DNA from: Roseovarius carneus
GTDB lineage: Bacteria; Pseudomonadota; Alphaproteobacteria; Rhodobacterales; Rhodobacteraceae
Length of the DNA: 64,000 nt
Assembly (NCBI RefSeq): GCF_020141465.1
Contig: NZ_JAHSPD010000001.1
Span: 834,501-898,500 of the forward strand
Direction: 5' to 3'
Shown here: piece by piece, positions 36,081 through 45,923 of the stretch
How positions within the stretch are numbered: position 1 is the stretch's first letter
Layout of the letters: the number at the start of each line of letters is the position of its first letter
Made by a program: the position numbers and the translations under genes
Notes under the pieces: model-generated
What the model was told of the DNA's origin: nothing
Databases searched by the model: none
Seen by the model: only the letters and a program-made list of their open reading frames with translations

Positions 36081-36452
36081 ATGCGCCATCTTATTTCTCT
36101 TTGCATTGCCGCAGTTATCGCCCTGCCGCTTACGTTCTCCACGCCAGCCGCCGCGCAGGATTTCTCGACTGTGCAGCAAGAAGATAGCTTTGTGTCCCTC
36201 GTGGACGGGCGCAAACTGACACGGTTCGGCATCAATCTGGATGTGACGCCGGATGGGCGCATCATCGGGCGGGCGTTTGGCCGTGATGTGACCGGCGCTT
36301 GGAATTGGGACGCGGGCTATTTCTGCCGTGATCTTTTTTGGGGCGCGCGTGATCTCGGAGCCAATTGCCAGATGGTGAAAATTCAGGGCAACACGATCCG
36401 CTTTATCTCAGACAAGGGCACCGGGCAATTCGCCGATCTCCTGCTGAAGTAA
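36081..36452 (+). CDS. Small secreted protein
   Basis: A 123-residue protein with a clear signal peptide (ISLCIAAVIALPLTFSTPAAA, cleavage after about residue 25). The mature part begins QDFSTVQQEDSFVSLVDGRK and is beta-rich, with two Cys (GYFCRDLFW and ANCQMVK) that could form a disulphide. It resembles periplasmic proteins of unknown function from Rhodobacterales. It is divergent from the aminotransferase gene. A GAAACGAGA precedes the start. Confidence 0.78.
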   Translation: MRHLISLCIAAVIALPLTFSTPAAAQDFSTVQQEDSFVSLVDGRKLTRFGINLDVTPDGRIIGRAFGRDVTGAWNWDAGYFCRDLFWGARDLGANCQMVKIQGNTIRFISDKGTGQFADLLLK

Positions 36453-36462
36453 GCGGCACCGC

Positions 36463-36648
36463 TCAAAAATCTATGGCGATGCCCTTTTTCTCCCAATCGC
36501 CATAGCGCACAGGCTCAGGCCCCTTGCGCCCGCCCAGTTCCTTGGGCATTTCCATCTCACCAGCCGCCTTGCGCCGCGCTTCGGCCTCGGCCAAGGCGCG
36601 TTGCGCAGCAGGCGGAAGATCGGCGCGGGGTGTATCGGGATCACTCAT
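36463..36648 (-). CDS. DUF1674 / SDHAF4-like small protein
   Basis: A 61-residue protein ending in GGRKGPEPVRYGDWEKKGIAIDF, the DUF1674 signature shared with the mitochondrial succinate dehydrogenase assembly factor 4 (Sdh8/SDHAF4), which binds the flavinated SDHA subunit. The conserved C-terminal motif is intact. It is divergent from rsmB. AAAGGA precedes the start at 36648. No sdh genes lie in this window. Confidence 0.85.
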   Translation of the reverse strand: MSDPDTPRADLPPAAQRALAEAEARRKAAGEMEMPKELGGRKGPEPVRYGDWEKKGIAIDF

Positions 36649-36712
36649 CGGCAGGGTTCCTTTATTCTCACCCTTCATATATCCCGACCCCGCAGTCCGG
36701 CAAGGAGCCTTC

Positions 36713-37993
36713 ATGTCCACCCACTCTTCTTCCGCCCCCGCCCCTTCCGCGCGCCGCAGCGCCGTCTATCTTCTGGATCAGATCCTTGGCGAGAACCGCC
36801 TGATGTCCGAGCTTTTGGCCTCTGGCGCGCTCGACGCCCTGCCAGCACCCGAGCGGGCACGCGCACAGCGGCTTGCCACACAAACCCTGCGCGGGCTTGG
36901 CCGGGCGGATCACCTGCTCAAGCGTCACCTGCGCAAACCACCCCCCTTGCATGTGTACAACATCCTGCGCCTCGGCACGGTGGAGCTTTGCATGGGCGGG
37001 GATGCGCACGGCGTGGTCAATGATGCCGTAAACCTTGTGGCCGGGAACAAGCGGTTTGCCTCCCTCAAGGGTCTGATCAACGCCGTTTTGCGCAAAATGG
37101 CAGCCGATGGTCCTGCGGATTGGGCCAAGACCCACGTGCCACAAATGCCCAAATGGCTGCGCACGCCACTGGTCGAGGCCTACGGGATGAGCGCCGTCTC
37201 CAAGTTTGAGAACGCGCATTTCGCAGGCGCGCCGCTGGATATCACCGCCAAAGGCGACGCGTCCGCCGTGGCTGCCGCAGTGGGCGGCACGCTTTTGCCC
37301 ACAGGCTCCGTGCGGCTGGTCGATGCGGGGCAAGTCAGCGCCCTTGCCGGTTTTGAGACCGGTGACTGGTGGGTGCAGGACGCCGCCGCCGCCCTGCCTG
37401 CCCGGATGCTGAACGTGCAGCCGGGCGAGGCTGTGCTTGATCTTTGCGCCGCACCGGGCGGCAAGACGCTGCAACTGGCTGCGGCCGGGGCCGATGTCAC
37501 GGCACTTGATATCTCCGACACCCGGATGGAGCGCGTCACCGAAAACCTCGCGCGCACTGGGCTGACGGCACAAACCCTCGTTACCGATGCGCTTACCCAT
37601 ATGGGGCAGTATGACGCCATCTTGCTTGATGCGCCCTGTTCTGCCACCGGCACGATCCGCCGCCATGCGGACCTGCCCCATGCGCGTGATGGGGCCGAAA
37701 TCAGCAGCCTGATCGCGCTGCAATCGGCGATGATTGACGCGGCCCTCGGGATGCTGAAACCGGGCGGACGGCTTCTCTTTTGCACCTGCTCGCTTTTGCC
37801 TGATGAGGGCGAATGTCAGGTTGATGAGGCCCTTTTGCGCCACAAAGGCCTGAGCGTGGATGCCTCTGCCTGCGACCTGCCCGGCGTGGACCCTGCTTGG
37901 AAAACCGAAGAAGGCGGCCTGCGCCTACGCCCGGATTATTGGCCCAAGGAGGGCGGGATGGACGGGTTCTACATGGCGCTCCTGCGCGGCTGA
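36713..37993 (+). CDS. rsmB: 16S rRNA (cytosine-967-C5)-methyltransferase
   Basis: A 426-residue protein with an N-terminal NusB-like RNA-binding domain (about residues 1-130) and a C-terminal SAM-dependent methyltransferase. The SAM motif is DLCAAPGGKTLQLAAAGA; the catalytic Cys residues are in LLDAPCSATGTIRRHADL and LLFCTCSLLPDEGE. Length and domain order fit RsmB/Sun. AAGGAG precedes the start at 36713. Confidence 0.93.
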   Translation: MSTHSSSAPAPSARRSAVYLLDQILGENRLMSELLASGALDALPAPERARAQRLATQTLRGLGRADHLLKRHLRKPPPLHVYNILRLGTVELCMGGDAHGVVNDAVNLVAGNKRFASLKGLINAVLRKMAADGPADWAKTHVPQMPKWLRTPLVEAYGMSAVSKFENAHFAGAPLDITAKGDASAVAAAVGGTLLPTGSVRLVDAGQVSALAGFETGDWWVQDAAAALPARMLNVQPGEAVLDLCAAPGGKTLQLAAAGADVTALDISDTRMERVTENLARTGLTAQTLVTDALTHMGQYDAILLDAPCSATGTIRRHADLPHARDGAEISSLIALQSAMIDAALGMLKPGGRLLFCTCSLLPDEGECQVDEALLRHKGLSVDASACDLPGVDPAWKTEEGGLRLRPDYWPKEGGMDGFYMALLRG

Positions 37994-38098
37994 CCGCTCC
38001 AAGCCCGGCTTTTTGACAATCTGCGGTGACTTGCCCGCACAGCCCGCGTATATTGCCCGCAACCGACGCCGACCAAGAGCGTCATGAGGCAGAGGCAC

Positions 38099-39838
38099 AT
38101 GGCAGATCAGGGCACACTCGCCACACAGTGGTCGCAGTATCTGAACCGGCTTCACGCCCGGCGCGCCGCCCGTGCGCGCCCTGCGACCGCGTTCGTATCC
38201 TCCCCCGAACCGCGCACGATCGGCAGCTATGCGCGTGGGCGACAGCTGAGCGCGGGCAATTACATGTTCGCAGGATCGCTGGTGCAGACACCCGGCACCT
38301 CGCTCTGGCAGATCACACCGCCCGACGCGATGTTCGAGGCCGAACTGCACGGCTTCGCATGGCTTGATGATCTGGCCGCATCAGGGGACGCCAAAGCGAG
38401 AGACTGCGCGCAGGACTGGCTCTGGGAATGGATCGCGCTTTACGGCGGCGGCAGGGGGCCAGGCTGGACACCGGACCTCACAGGTCGGCGCCTGATCCGC
38501 TGGATCAATCATGCGCTCTTCATGCTCTCGGGCATGCCGGGCGACGCCTCCGAGACGTTCCTGCGCTCGCTGGGCAGCCAGACGCTTTTTGCCGCCAAAC
38601 GCTGGCAGGCCGCCGCCCCCGGCCTGCCGAGGTTCGAGGCCGTCACGGGCGTGATCTATGCGGGCCTCGCGCTGAAGGGGATGGACGCCCATATCGCCCC
38701 CGCCCTGCGAGGGTTGGAGCAGGCATGCGACGAACAGATCGGCACGGCCGGAATGCTGCCCACGCGCAACCCCGAGGATCTTCTGGAGGTCTTTACCCTG
38801 CTCACTTGGACTGCCGAGGCACTCATCGAGGCGGATGTGGAGCCCGGCCCCGCGCACCGCGCCGCGATTGAGCGGATCGCCCCCACATTGCGCACCCTGC
38901 GCCACGCTGATGGCGGGCTTGCGCGCTTTCATGGCGGCGGACGCGGGCTTGAAGGGCGGCTCGACACCGCACTCGCGGCGAGCGGTATCAAGACGGCCCA
39001 GCCCGATGGGCTGTCAATGGGCTATGTGCGGCTGAGTGCAGGGCGCTCGTCGCTCATCATCGATGCCGCAGCACCGCCCGCCGGGGCCGCAAGCACTGGG
39101 GCCCATGCCTCCACATTGGCGTTCGAGCTGACCTCCGGGCGCAGGCCCTTGATCGTGAATTGCGGATCGGGCGCCACGTTCGGGGTCGAGTGGCGGCGCG
39201 CGGGCCGCGCCACACCATCCCATTCCACACTGGTGCTTGAAGGCGAATCCTCTGCCCATTTGGGGCCGGACGGGCCGCAATCGGAATGGCTGGTGAACGG
39301 CCCAAAATCCGTGCCTATTCAGCTTAGCCAAGCCTCCGACGGGCTTCGCTTCGAGGGCGGGCATGATGGCTACGCCGCGCGCTTTGGCCTTGTTCATGCG
39401 CGCACCATCGAGATGACATTCGACGGGCGCGGCATCGCGGGCGAGGACATGTTGCTCTCAATGGAGCAAGCCCACCGCCGTCGCTTTGACGCAGCACTGG
39501 ATGCCACGCAGCTCAAGGGCCTCAAATTCGCGGTGCATTTCCACCTGCATCCAGATGCGGATGCAGAACTCGACATGAACGGCGCGGCGGTCTCCATCGC
39601 CCTGCGCTCGGGCGAGATCTGGGTGTTTCGCACCGATGGGCGCGCTCAAATCAAACTCGAACCAAGCGTTTATCTGGAAAAATCCCGCCTGAAGCCGCGC
39701 GCGAGCCAACAGATCATTCTCACCGGCCGCGCGATGGAGTATGCGACACGCGTCAGATGGTCGCTCGCCAAGGCGCAAGATACCCCAATTGCCATTCGCG
39801 ACCTTGCGCAAGACGGCCCAAACGATCAAGACACATGA
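38099..39838 (+). CDS. Heparinase II/III-like family protein
   Basis: A 579-residue protein: a helical (alpha/alpha) toroid domain (about residues 40-290) with WLDDLAASGDAKARDCAQDW and RLIRWINHALFMLSG, then a beta-sandwich domain with LAFELTSGRRPLIVNCGSGA and PSHSTLVLEGESSAHLG, the heparinase II/III signature (His in SHSTL). Alphaproteobacteria keep this gene next to rsmB and purH. The substrate is unknown; no signal peptide is visible, so it may act inside the cell on an uronic-acid polymer. The ATG at 38099 follows AGGCAGAGG; 38084 is another candidate. Confidence 0.85.
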   Translation: MADQGTLATQWSQYLNRLHARRAARARPATAFVSSPEPRTIGSYARGRQLSAGNYMFAGSLVQTPGTSLWQITPPDAMFEAELHGFAWLDDLAASGDAKARDCAQDWLWEWIALYGGGRGPGWTPDLTGRRLIRWINHALFMLSGMPGDASETFLRSLGSQTLFAAKRWQAAAPGLPRFEAVTGVIYAGLALKGMDAHIAPALRGLEQACDEQIGTAGMLPTRNPEDLLEVFTLLTWTAEALIEADVEPGPAHRAAIERIAPTLRTLRHADGGLARFHGGGRGLEGRLDTALAASGIKTAQPDGLSMGYVRLSAGRSSLIIDAAAPPAGAASTGAHASTLAFELTSGRRPLIVNCGSGATFGVEWRRAGRATPSHSTLVLEGESSAHLGPDGPQSEWLVNGPKSVPIQLSQASDGLRFEGGHDGYAARFGLVHARTIEMTFDGRGIAGEDMLLSMEQAHRRRFDAALDATQLKGLKFAVHFHLHPDADAELDMNGAAVSIALRSGEIWVFRTDGRAQIKLEPSVYLEKSRLKPRASQQIILTGRAMEYATRVRWSLAKAQDTPIAIRDLAQDGPNDQDT

Positions 39839-39870
39839 CCAAAGCCGCTTAAACCCGAAGGACCTGCCCC

Positions 39871-41457
39871 ATGACCGAAACAGCCCCCATCCGCCGCGCC
39901 CTTTTGTCGGTCTCCGACAAGACCGGGCTGATTGATCTGGGACGCGCATTGTCAGAGCATGGCGTGGAGCTTCTCAGCACCGGGGGCAGTGCAAGGGCGC
40001 TCCGCGAGGCGGGGCTTGAGGTGCGGGACGTGGCCGAGATCACAGGCTTCCCCGAGATGATGGACGGGCGCGTGAAGACGCTGCACCCAATGGTGCATGG
40101 CGGGCTTTTGGCGCTGCGCGACAATCAGGGGCACATGGCCGCGATGGAGGAACACGGGATCGGCGCGATCGACCTGCTGGTCGTGAACCTCTATCCGTTT
40201 GAGCAGACCGTGGCGGCAGGTGCCGACTATGACACATGCGTGGAGAACATCGATATCGGCGGGCCTGCGATGATCCGAGCCGCAGCAAAGAACCACGGAT
40301 TTGTCACGGTTGTGGTGGATACAGAGGATTACGCGCCCCTTCTGGCCGAGATGGGCGCGCATGGCGGCACGACATATGCCTTCCGCCAGAAGATGGCGCA
40401 GGCAGCCTACGGGCGTACCGCCGCCTATGACGCAGCCGTCAGCACATGGATGGCAGACGCGCTGAGCGATCCCGCCCCGCGCCGCCGCGCCGTGGCAGGT
40501 ACGCGGGCGCAGGTTCTGCGGTATGGCGAGAACCCGCATCAATCGGCCGCGTTCTACACCGATGGCAGCGCCCGGCCCGGTGTGGCCACGGCGACGCAGC
40601 ATCAGGGTAAAGAGCTAAGCTATAACAACATCAACGACACCGATGCGGCGTTCGAGCTTGTGAGCGAATTCGCGCCCGAGGATGGCCCAGCAGTGGCGAT
40701 CATCAAACACGCCAACCCCTGCGGGGCCGCACGCGGTGAGACGCTCTTGGAGGCGTATAAACGCGCCTATGATTGTGACCGGACCTCGGCCTTTGGTGGG
40801 ATCATCGCGCTCAATCAGCCGCTCGACGGGGCGACGGCGGAAGAGATCTGCCAGATTTTCACAGAAGTGGTGATTGCGCCTGAGGCAGATGCCGAGGCTA
40901 TGAGTATTTTTGCCAAGAAGAAGAACCTACGTCTGCTTACCACAGGGGCGATGGCGGACCCGGCGGCGGCGGCGCGGACAATCCGGCAGATATCGGGCGG
41001 GTATCTGGTGCAAGACAAGGACAGCGGCGTGATTGGCGCCGATGACCTAAGGGTTGTGACCAAGCGGCAGCCGAGTGCTGCAGAGATGGCCGATATGCTT
41101 TTTGCGTGGAAAGTGGCGAAACACGTGAAGTCCAACGCTATCGTTTATGTGAAGGACGGCGCGACCGTGGGCGTGGGCGCGGGCCAGATGAGCCGCATCG
41201 ACAGCTGCCGGATCGCCGCGCGCAAGGCCGAGGATATGGCCGAAGCGCTGGGCCTTGCTGAGACGCCCGCCAAGGGATCGGTCGTGGCGTCGGACGCGTT
41301 TTTCCCCTTTGCAGACGGCCTGATGGCAGCGGCGGAAGCGGGGGCCACGGCGGTGATCCATCCCGGCGGGTCGATGCGCGACGATGATGTGATCAAGGCC
41401 GCCGACGCGGCGGGCCTTGCGATGGTTTTGACCGGGATGCGCCACTTTCGGCACTAA
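39871..41457 (+). CDS. purH: Bifunctional AICAR transformylase/IMP cyclohydrolase
   Basis: A 528-residue enzyme catalysing the last two steps of IMP synthesis. The N-terminal IMP cyclohydrolase part has [20 protein letters not shown] and [18 protein letters not shown]. The C-terminal AICAR transformylase part has [28 protein letters not shown] and [20 protein letters not shown]. Full length. AAGGACC precedes the ATG, 32 bases after the heparinase-like gene, so the two are probably co-transcribed. Confidence 0.97.
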   Translation: MTETAPIRRALLSVSDKTGLIDLGRALSEHGVELLSTGGSARALREAGLEVRDVAEITGFPEMMDGRVKTLHPMVHGGLLALRDNQGHMAAMEEHGIGAIDLLVVNLYPFEQTVAAGADYDTCVENIDIGGPAMIRAAAKNHGFVTVVVDTEDYAPLLAEMGAHGGTTYAFRQKMAQAAYGRTAAYDAAVSTWMADALSDPAPRRRAVAGTRAQVLRYGENPHQSAAFYTDGSARPGVATATQHQGKELSYNNINDTDAAFELVSEFAPEDGPAVAIIKHANPCGAARGETLLEAYKRAYDCDRTSAFGGIIALNQPLDGATAEEICQIFTEVVIAPEADAEAMSIFAKKKNLRLLTTGAMADPAAAARTIRQISGGYLVQDKDSGVIGADDLRVVTKRQPSAAEMADMLFAWKVAKHVKSNAIVYVKDGATVGVGAGQMSRIDSCRIAARKAEDMAEALGLAETPAKGSVVASDAFFPFADGLMAAAEAGATAVIHPGGSMRDDDVIKAADAAGLAMVLTGMRHFRH

Positions 41458-41496
41458 CGCGCCCCTTTGGGGCATAAGGCGCGCAAAGGAGCCCGC

Positions 41497-41967
41497 ATGA
41501 GAACGCTAGCTTGGGTCGCCGTGATCATCTTCGTCGTGGATCAGGTCAGCAAATATTACATCATACACATGCTCGACCTGGCCACGGTCCGGGCGATTGA
41601 TGTGTGGCCGCCCTATCTCAACCTGCGCATGGCGTGGAATTACGGGATCAATTTTGGCCTTTTGGCGACGGATTCGGACGTAACACGCTGGGTGCTGATC
41701 ATTGTGGCGTTGATTATCTCGGGCGCTGTGATCTGGTGGATACGGCACGAACCGGGCGGGATTTGGCAAAATATCGCCGCAGGCTTTCTGGTGGGGGGCG
41801 CGCTGGGCAATGTGGTGGACCGGGTGTGGTACGGCGCGGTTGCGGATTTTCTCAACATGTCCTGTTGCGGCTTTACCAACCCTTATGCGTTCAATGTCGC
41901 CGATATTTCCATTTTCATCGGGGCGTTTGGGCTGGTCATATTCACCCCGGACAAAAAGCCCGCGTGA
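41497..41967 (+). CDS. lspA: Signal peptidase II
   Basis: A 156-residue, four-helix membrane aspartic protease that cuts signal peptides of diacylated prolipoproteins. The catalytic Asp residues are in GNVVDRVWYGAVADFLN and FNVADISIFIGA. The start at 41497 follows AAAGGAG. The next gene encodes a lipoprotein that is its likely substrate. Confidence 0.96.
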   Translation: MRTLAWVAVIIFVVDQVSKYYIIHMLDLATVRAIDVWPPYLNLRMAWNYGINFGLLATDSDVTRWVLIIVALIISGAVIWWIRHEPGGIWQNIAAGFLVGGALGNVVDRVWYGAVADFLNMSCCGFTNPYAFNVADISIFIGAFGLVIFTPDKKPA

Positions 41968-42019
41968 CCTTGGCCCTGTCTTGCGGTAAAATGCCCTCAA
42001 GAGCAGGCAGGAGACTGGT

Positions 42020-42544
42020 ATGAACATGCCCCGCAAAAGCATTATCGTTGGATTGGTCGCGCTTATGGCAGTGGCAGGGTGCGCCCGCGAGGGCAGTGAT
42101 GTCCAGCTGACGCGCATCAAAAACGAGGGCACCGGCCCGGATGAATTCGCCGTGCTGCCCAGCAAGCCTTTGCAAGCCCCTGAAAGCTACTCCGCCCTGC
42201 CAACCCCTACGCCAGGTGGCGCGAACCTCGTGGATCGCAACCCCGAGGCCGAAGGGATCGCCGCCCTTGGCGGGCGCGCTGTCACAGGAACCGGGATCGC
42301 CGCGTCGGATGGTGGGCTGGTCAATCACACCCGCCGTTATGGCGTAACAGACAATATTCGCCAGACATTGGCCGCTGAGGATGTAGACGTGCGCCGCCGT
42401 CAGGGCCGCGTGAATATTCTCAATATCGGCCCGAATGACGACTACACCAACGCATATCGCCGCCAATGGCTGGACAGTCAGACCGAGCAGCGGCGCCTTC
42501 AGGCGCGTGGCATCGTCACCCCCGCCGCCCCACCGCCCGAATAG
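42020..42544 (+). CDS. DUF3035 lipoprotein (BamF-like)
   Basis: A 174-residue protein with a lipoprotein signal peptide ending in the lipobox VAGC (Cys21). The mature part is hydrophilic and poorly conserved in sequence, with NILNIGPNDDYTNAYRRQWL near the end. The DUF3035 family includes BamF, described as a lipoprotein of the outer-membrane BAM complex in alphaproteobacteria. It lies between lspA and two M16 peptidase genes, a conserved order in Rhodobacterales. Confidence 0.85.
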   Translation: MNMPRKSIIVGLVALMAVAGCAREGSDVQLTRIKNEGTGPDEFAVLPSKPLQAPESYSALPTPTPGGANLVDRNPEAEGIAALGGRAVTGTGIAASDGGLVNHTRRYGVTDNIRQTLAAEDVDVRRRQGRVNILNIGPNDDYTNAYRRQWLDSQTEQRRLQARGIVTPAAPPPE

Positions 42545-42574
42545 GCGGTTTCGCTCACATCATTGTCAGTGCGC

Positions 42575-42602
42575 TTGAATGCTGCGTGACGCGCCGTATC
42601 TA
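42575..42602 (+). promoter_or_regulatory. Candidate promoter of the M16 peptidase pair
   Basis: TTGAAT (42575-42580) and TATCTA (42597-42602) are 16 bases apart, 33 bases before the first M16 start at 42635. Confidence 0.4.
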
Positions 42603-42634
42603 ACTCGGCAGGCCATACACGTAGGAGCATATCC

Positions 42635-43966
42635 ATGCGCAGCTTTCTGACCGCCCTTTTGTCGCTCGCCTTTTTAGCGCCCGCTGCCCATGCGGATGAT
42701 CAGGTGACAAACTTCATGCTGGATAACGGGATGGAGGTCGTGGTGATCGAAGACACCCGCGCGCCCGTTGTGGTCCACATGGTCTGGTATCGCGCCGGAT
42801 CGGCGGATGAGCCTCCCGGTATCTCAGGCATCGCGCATTACCTGGAACACCTGCTCTTCAAAGGCACCAAGACGATGGAGCCGGGTGAGTTTTCGTCCAT
42901 AGTGGCCAAAAATGGCGGGCGCGACAACGCCTTCACCAGCTATGATTACACCGCCTATTTTCAGCGTGTGGCCGCCGACCGGCTGGAGCTGATGATGCGC
43001 ATGGAAAGCGACCGTATGGTCAACCTTCAGATCAGCGACGAGGACATCGCAACCGAGCGCGACGTGATCATCGAAGAGCGCAATCAGCGTGTCGAGAATA
43101 GCCCCGGCGCGCTCTTTCGTGAACAACATAACGCGGCGCAATTTCTGAACCATCGCTACGGCGTGCCCATTATCGGCTGGCAGCATGAGATGCTCGGGCT
43201 GGGCCTGAAGGAAGCCAAGGATTTCTACCACCGTTTCTATGCCCCCAATAACGCCGTTCTCGTGGTTGCGGGCGATGTCCGCCCCGACGAGGTGCGCGCA
43301 CTGGCAGAGACATATTATGGCGTGATCCCCGCCAACCCGGACCTGCCCGAACGCACCCGCCCACAGGAACCGCGCCAGATGGCCGAGCGCCGGATCGTCT
43401 TTGAGGACCCGCGCGTGGCACAGCCTTACGTCATGCGCTCTTACCTCGCGCCCGAGCGTGACAGCGGCGCGCAGGAAGAGGCCGCAGCCCTCAGCATCCT
43501 TGCCGACATTCTTGGCGGTGGCACCACATCCGTATTGACCCAGAAGCTGCAATTCGACACCCAAACAGCCGTGCAGGCGCAGGCGTGGTATCGCGGCCTG
43601 TCGCTGGATGACACGACATTCAACATGGTGGTCGTGCCAGCAGCCGGTGTGACCTTGGAAGAGGCCGAAGCCGCCATGGACGCCGCCATCGCCGAGTTCA
43701 TGGAGACCGGCGTCGATGCCGCACAGCTGGAGCGGATCAAGAAACAGGTTTATGCCAGCGAAACCTATGCCCGCGACGATGTCAGCGGGATTGCCAACCG
43801 CTATGGCGCGGCTCTGACCTCGGGGCTGACGGTGGCGGATGTGCAGGCGTGGTCCGACACACTTCAGGCGGTCACCGCGGAGGATATCATGGCCGCCGCT
43901 GCCCGCGTCTTTGCCAATGAAAACTCAGTGACCGGCTATCTCAAAGCCCCGGAGGTGACCCAATGA
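42635..43966 (+). CDS. M16-family zinc metallopeptidase, catalytic subunit
   Basis: A 443-residue protein with signal peptide (FLTALLSLAFLAPAAHA). The inverted zinc motif HYLEHLLFKG (HXXEH, about residues 67-76) and the third ligand Glu in TERDVIIEERNQRVENS are intact. It is the catalytic half of an M16B pair and should act in the periplasm. The inactive partner is encoded next, overlapping by four bases. Its peptides or substrates are unknown. Confidence 0.93.
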   Translation: MRSFLTALLSLAFLAPAAHADDQVTNFMLDNGMEVVVIEDTRAPVVVHMVWYRAGSADEPPGISGIAHYLEHLLFKGTKTMEPGEFSSIVAKNGGRDNAFTSYDYTAYFQRVAADRLELMMRMESDRMVNLQISDEDIATERDVIIEERNQRVENSPGALFREQHNAAQFLNHRYGVPIIGWQHEMLGLGLKEAKDFYHRFYAPNNAVLVVAGDVRPDEVRALAETYYGVIPANPDLPERTRPQEPRQMAERRIVFEDPRVAQPYVMRSYLAPERDSGAQEEAAALSILADILGGGTTSVLTQKLQFDTQTAVQAQAWYRGLSLDDTTFNMVVVPAAGVTLEEAEAAMDAAIAEFMETGVDAAQLERIKKQVYASETYARDDVSGIANRYGAALTSGLTVADVQAWSDTLQAVTAEDIMAAAARVFANENSVTGYLKAPEVTQ

Positions 43967-45276
43967 TCCGCTTCGCACTCGCCTGTCTGATCGCCTTCGC
44001 GGCGCTGCCCGCACGGGCCGAAATCAACGTGCAGGAGCTGACCAGCCCCGGCGGCACCAATGTCTGGCTTGTGGAGGATTCCACGATCCCTTTCGTGGCT
44101 CTTGAGTTGCGCTTTCGTGGCGGGGCAAGCCTTGATGCGGACGGCAAACGCGGCGCGACCAACCTGATGGTGGGCCTTCTGGAGGAGGGTGCGGGGGATC
44201 TTGACAGCCGCGCCTTTGCCGAGGCGACCGAAGCTCTGGCCGCCGACTTTAGCTATAACATCACCGATGACAGGATCGCCATTTCCGCGCGGTTCCTAAG
44301 TGAGGATGCGGAAGCCGCCATCGCGCTGCTGCGCAAAAGCGTCGTCACGCCCAATTTCGATCACACCTCGCTCGACCGCGTGCGCGCACAAATCCTGTCG
44401 ATCATCGCCTCAGACCTCAAAAACCCCAGCGCCATCGGCGCCGCCGCGTTCAATGAGCTTGTCTACGGCGCGCATCCCTATGGCAGCTCCGAGAACGGCA
44501 CGGTGGAGAGTGTTACGGCCCTCACACGCGAGGACATTCAGGCCGCCCATGCCGCCGCCATGACCCGTGATCAGCTCTATGTCAGTGCCGTGGGTGACAT
44601 CGACGCGGAAACCTTGATGACCCTCGTCGACAAGCTCACCGAAGGCCTGCCCCAAAGCGGCGCACCCTTGCCCGGCCCGGCGGATGTGAACCTGCCCGGC
44701 GGTGCTCTGGTCGTGCCCTATGATACGCCGCAATCGGTGGTGATGTTCGCCCAAAGCGGCATCGAGCGCGACGATCCCGATTTCTTCGCCGCGTTCATCC
44801 TCAACCAGATTCTGGGCGGTGGTGGGTTCGAGAGCCGCCTGATGCAGGAAGTGCGTGAGAAACGCGGGCTGACCTATGGCGTCTACTCCCTCCTCGCCGA
44901 TAAGGAGGGCGCGCAACTGATGATGGGCAGTGTGGCCTCCGCCAATGACCGCGTGGCCGAGGCGATTTCCGTGATCAAGGACGAGTGGACCCGCCTGGCC
45001 AAAGAAGGCGTGAGCGCCGAAGAGCTGGCCGATGCCAAGACCTATATGACCGGGGCCTACCCGCTGCGCTTTGATGGCAACGCCAATATCGCGAATATCG
45101 CCGTGGGGATGCAGGTCGAGGGCCTGCCCACCGATTACATCGCCACACGCAATGACAAGGTAAACGCCGTCACGCTGGAGCAGATCAACCGCGTCGCGGC
45201 AGAGCTGCTGAACCCAGATCAGCTTACCTTTGTTGTCGTCGGACAGCCCGAAGGCCTGCCCTCAACCATCAACTAA
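43963..45276 (+). CDS. M16-family peptidase homologue, inactive partner subunit
   Basis: A 437-residue M16 protein with signal peptide (FALACLIAFAALPARA). In place of HXXEH it has TNLMVGLLEEGA, so it cannot bind zinc. It keeps the RGLTYGVYSLL and GPTDYIATR-like segments of the C-terminal M16 domain. It should form a heterodimer clamp with the upstream catalytic subunit. Its end overlaps the converging next gene by 15 bases. Confidence 0.93.
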   Translation: MIRFALACLIAFAALPARAEINVQELTSPGGTNVWLVEDSTIPFVALELRFRGGASLDADGKRGATNLMVGLLEEGAGDLDSRAFAEATEALAADFSYNITDDRIAISARFLSEDAEAAIALLRKSVVTPNFDHTSLDRVRAQILSIIASDLKNPSAIGAAAFNELVYGAHPYGSSENGTVESVTALTREDIQAAHAAAMTRDQLYVSAVGDIDAETLMTLVDKLTEGLPQSGAPLPGPADVNLPGGALVVPYDTPQSVVMFAQSGIERDDPDFFAAFILNQILGGGGFESRLMQEVREKRGLTYGVYSLLADKEGAQLMMGSVASANDRVAEAISVIKDEWTRLAKEGVSAEELADAKTYMTGAYPLRFDGNANIANIAVGMQVEGLPTDYIATRNDKVNAVTLEQINRVAAELLNPDQLTFVVVGQPEGLPSTIN

Positions 45277-45918
45277 GAGACCGCTGGACTTGGCCAGTCT
45301 CACAAGGCCCCGCTGCGTCATCGCGGCGGGGTCTTTGGATTTGACCGTAGCACCCTGCTGACTGAGCGCGCTCTCCCAATCCGCGCCACACAGGTTCAGA
45401 ACCTCCATGCCGAGCCAATAAGGCTTTGCCGCCGCAAGCTCCGCCCCAATCAAATGCCCGGAGATTGCCGCCACGTCCCCGGCCAAATCCGCCCGGTGGA
45501 GCTGCGCAGCCAAGCGCTCAGGCCGCGAAAGCGTATCGGCCAGAGCGCCCGCATCCATGCCAGCCGCCCTCAGATCCACCATCAATCCCGGTGTGACGCT
45601 TCCCTGAAAGCTGACGATCTCATCGGCGCTGACATGCACCCAATAAAGCCGCCGGAGATCACCTGCGAGGACAACCCCGTCCCATTGCACATCACCGTCC
45701 AAAGCGCCGACCACCTGCACCCGCACCGCTGCTGGAAGCCGGTCCAATGGGGCGGCCTGAGACACGCCCGTAGGGCCGCAGAGAGCACACGGCACCCCGC
45801 CGCCCATCCCGCCAACCTCCAGCATCGGTGCCCCTTCGGGCAAACGCTCGGCGGGCGCGGCGCGCGCACCCTCAAAGGCCAGCACGCCCACACCTTCGAT
45901 CACAGCGCCCCAAAGCAA
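45262..45918 (-). CDS. Degenerate 2-keto-3-deoxygalactonate kinase-like protein
   Basis: A 218-residue protein whose C-terminal two-thirds resemble DgoK (2-dehydro-3-deoxygalactonokinase): SADEIVSFQGSVTPGLMVDL, LSRPERLAAQLHRADL, and LIGAELAAAKPYWLGMEVLN. It lacks about 80 N-terminal residues, including the DWGT nucleotide-binding start. The PGTHSKW loop of true kinases is replaced by AGDLRRLYW. It is therefore probably not an active kinase. It lies five bases after a phosphatase-like gene, in the same direction. Confidence 0.7.
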   Translation of the reverse strand: MLWGAVIEGVGVLAFEGARAAPAERLPEGAPMLEVGGMGGGVPCALCGPTGVSQAAPLDRLPAAVRVQVVGALDGDVQWDGVVLAGDLRRLYWVHVSADEIVSFQGSVTPGLMVDLRAAGMDAGALADTLSRPERLAAQLHRADLAGDVAAISGHLIGAELAAAKPYWLGMEVLNLCGADWESALSQQGATVKSKDPAAMTQRGLVRLAKSSGLLVDG

Positions 45919-45923
45919 GGGCC

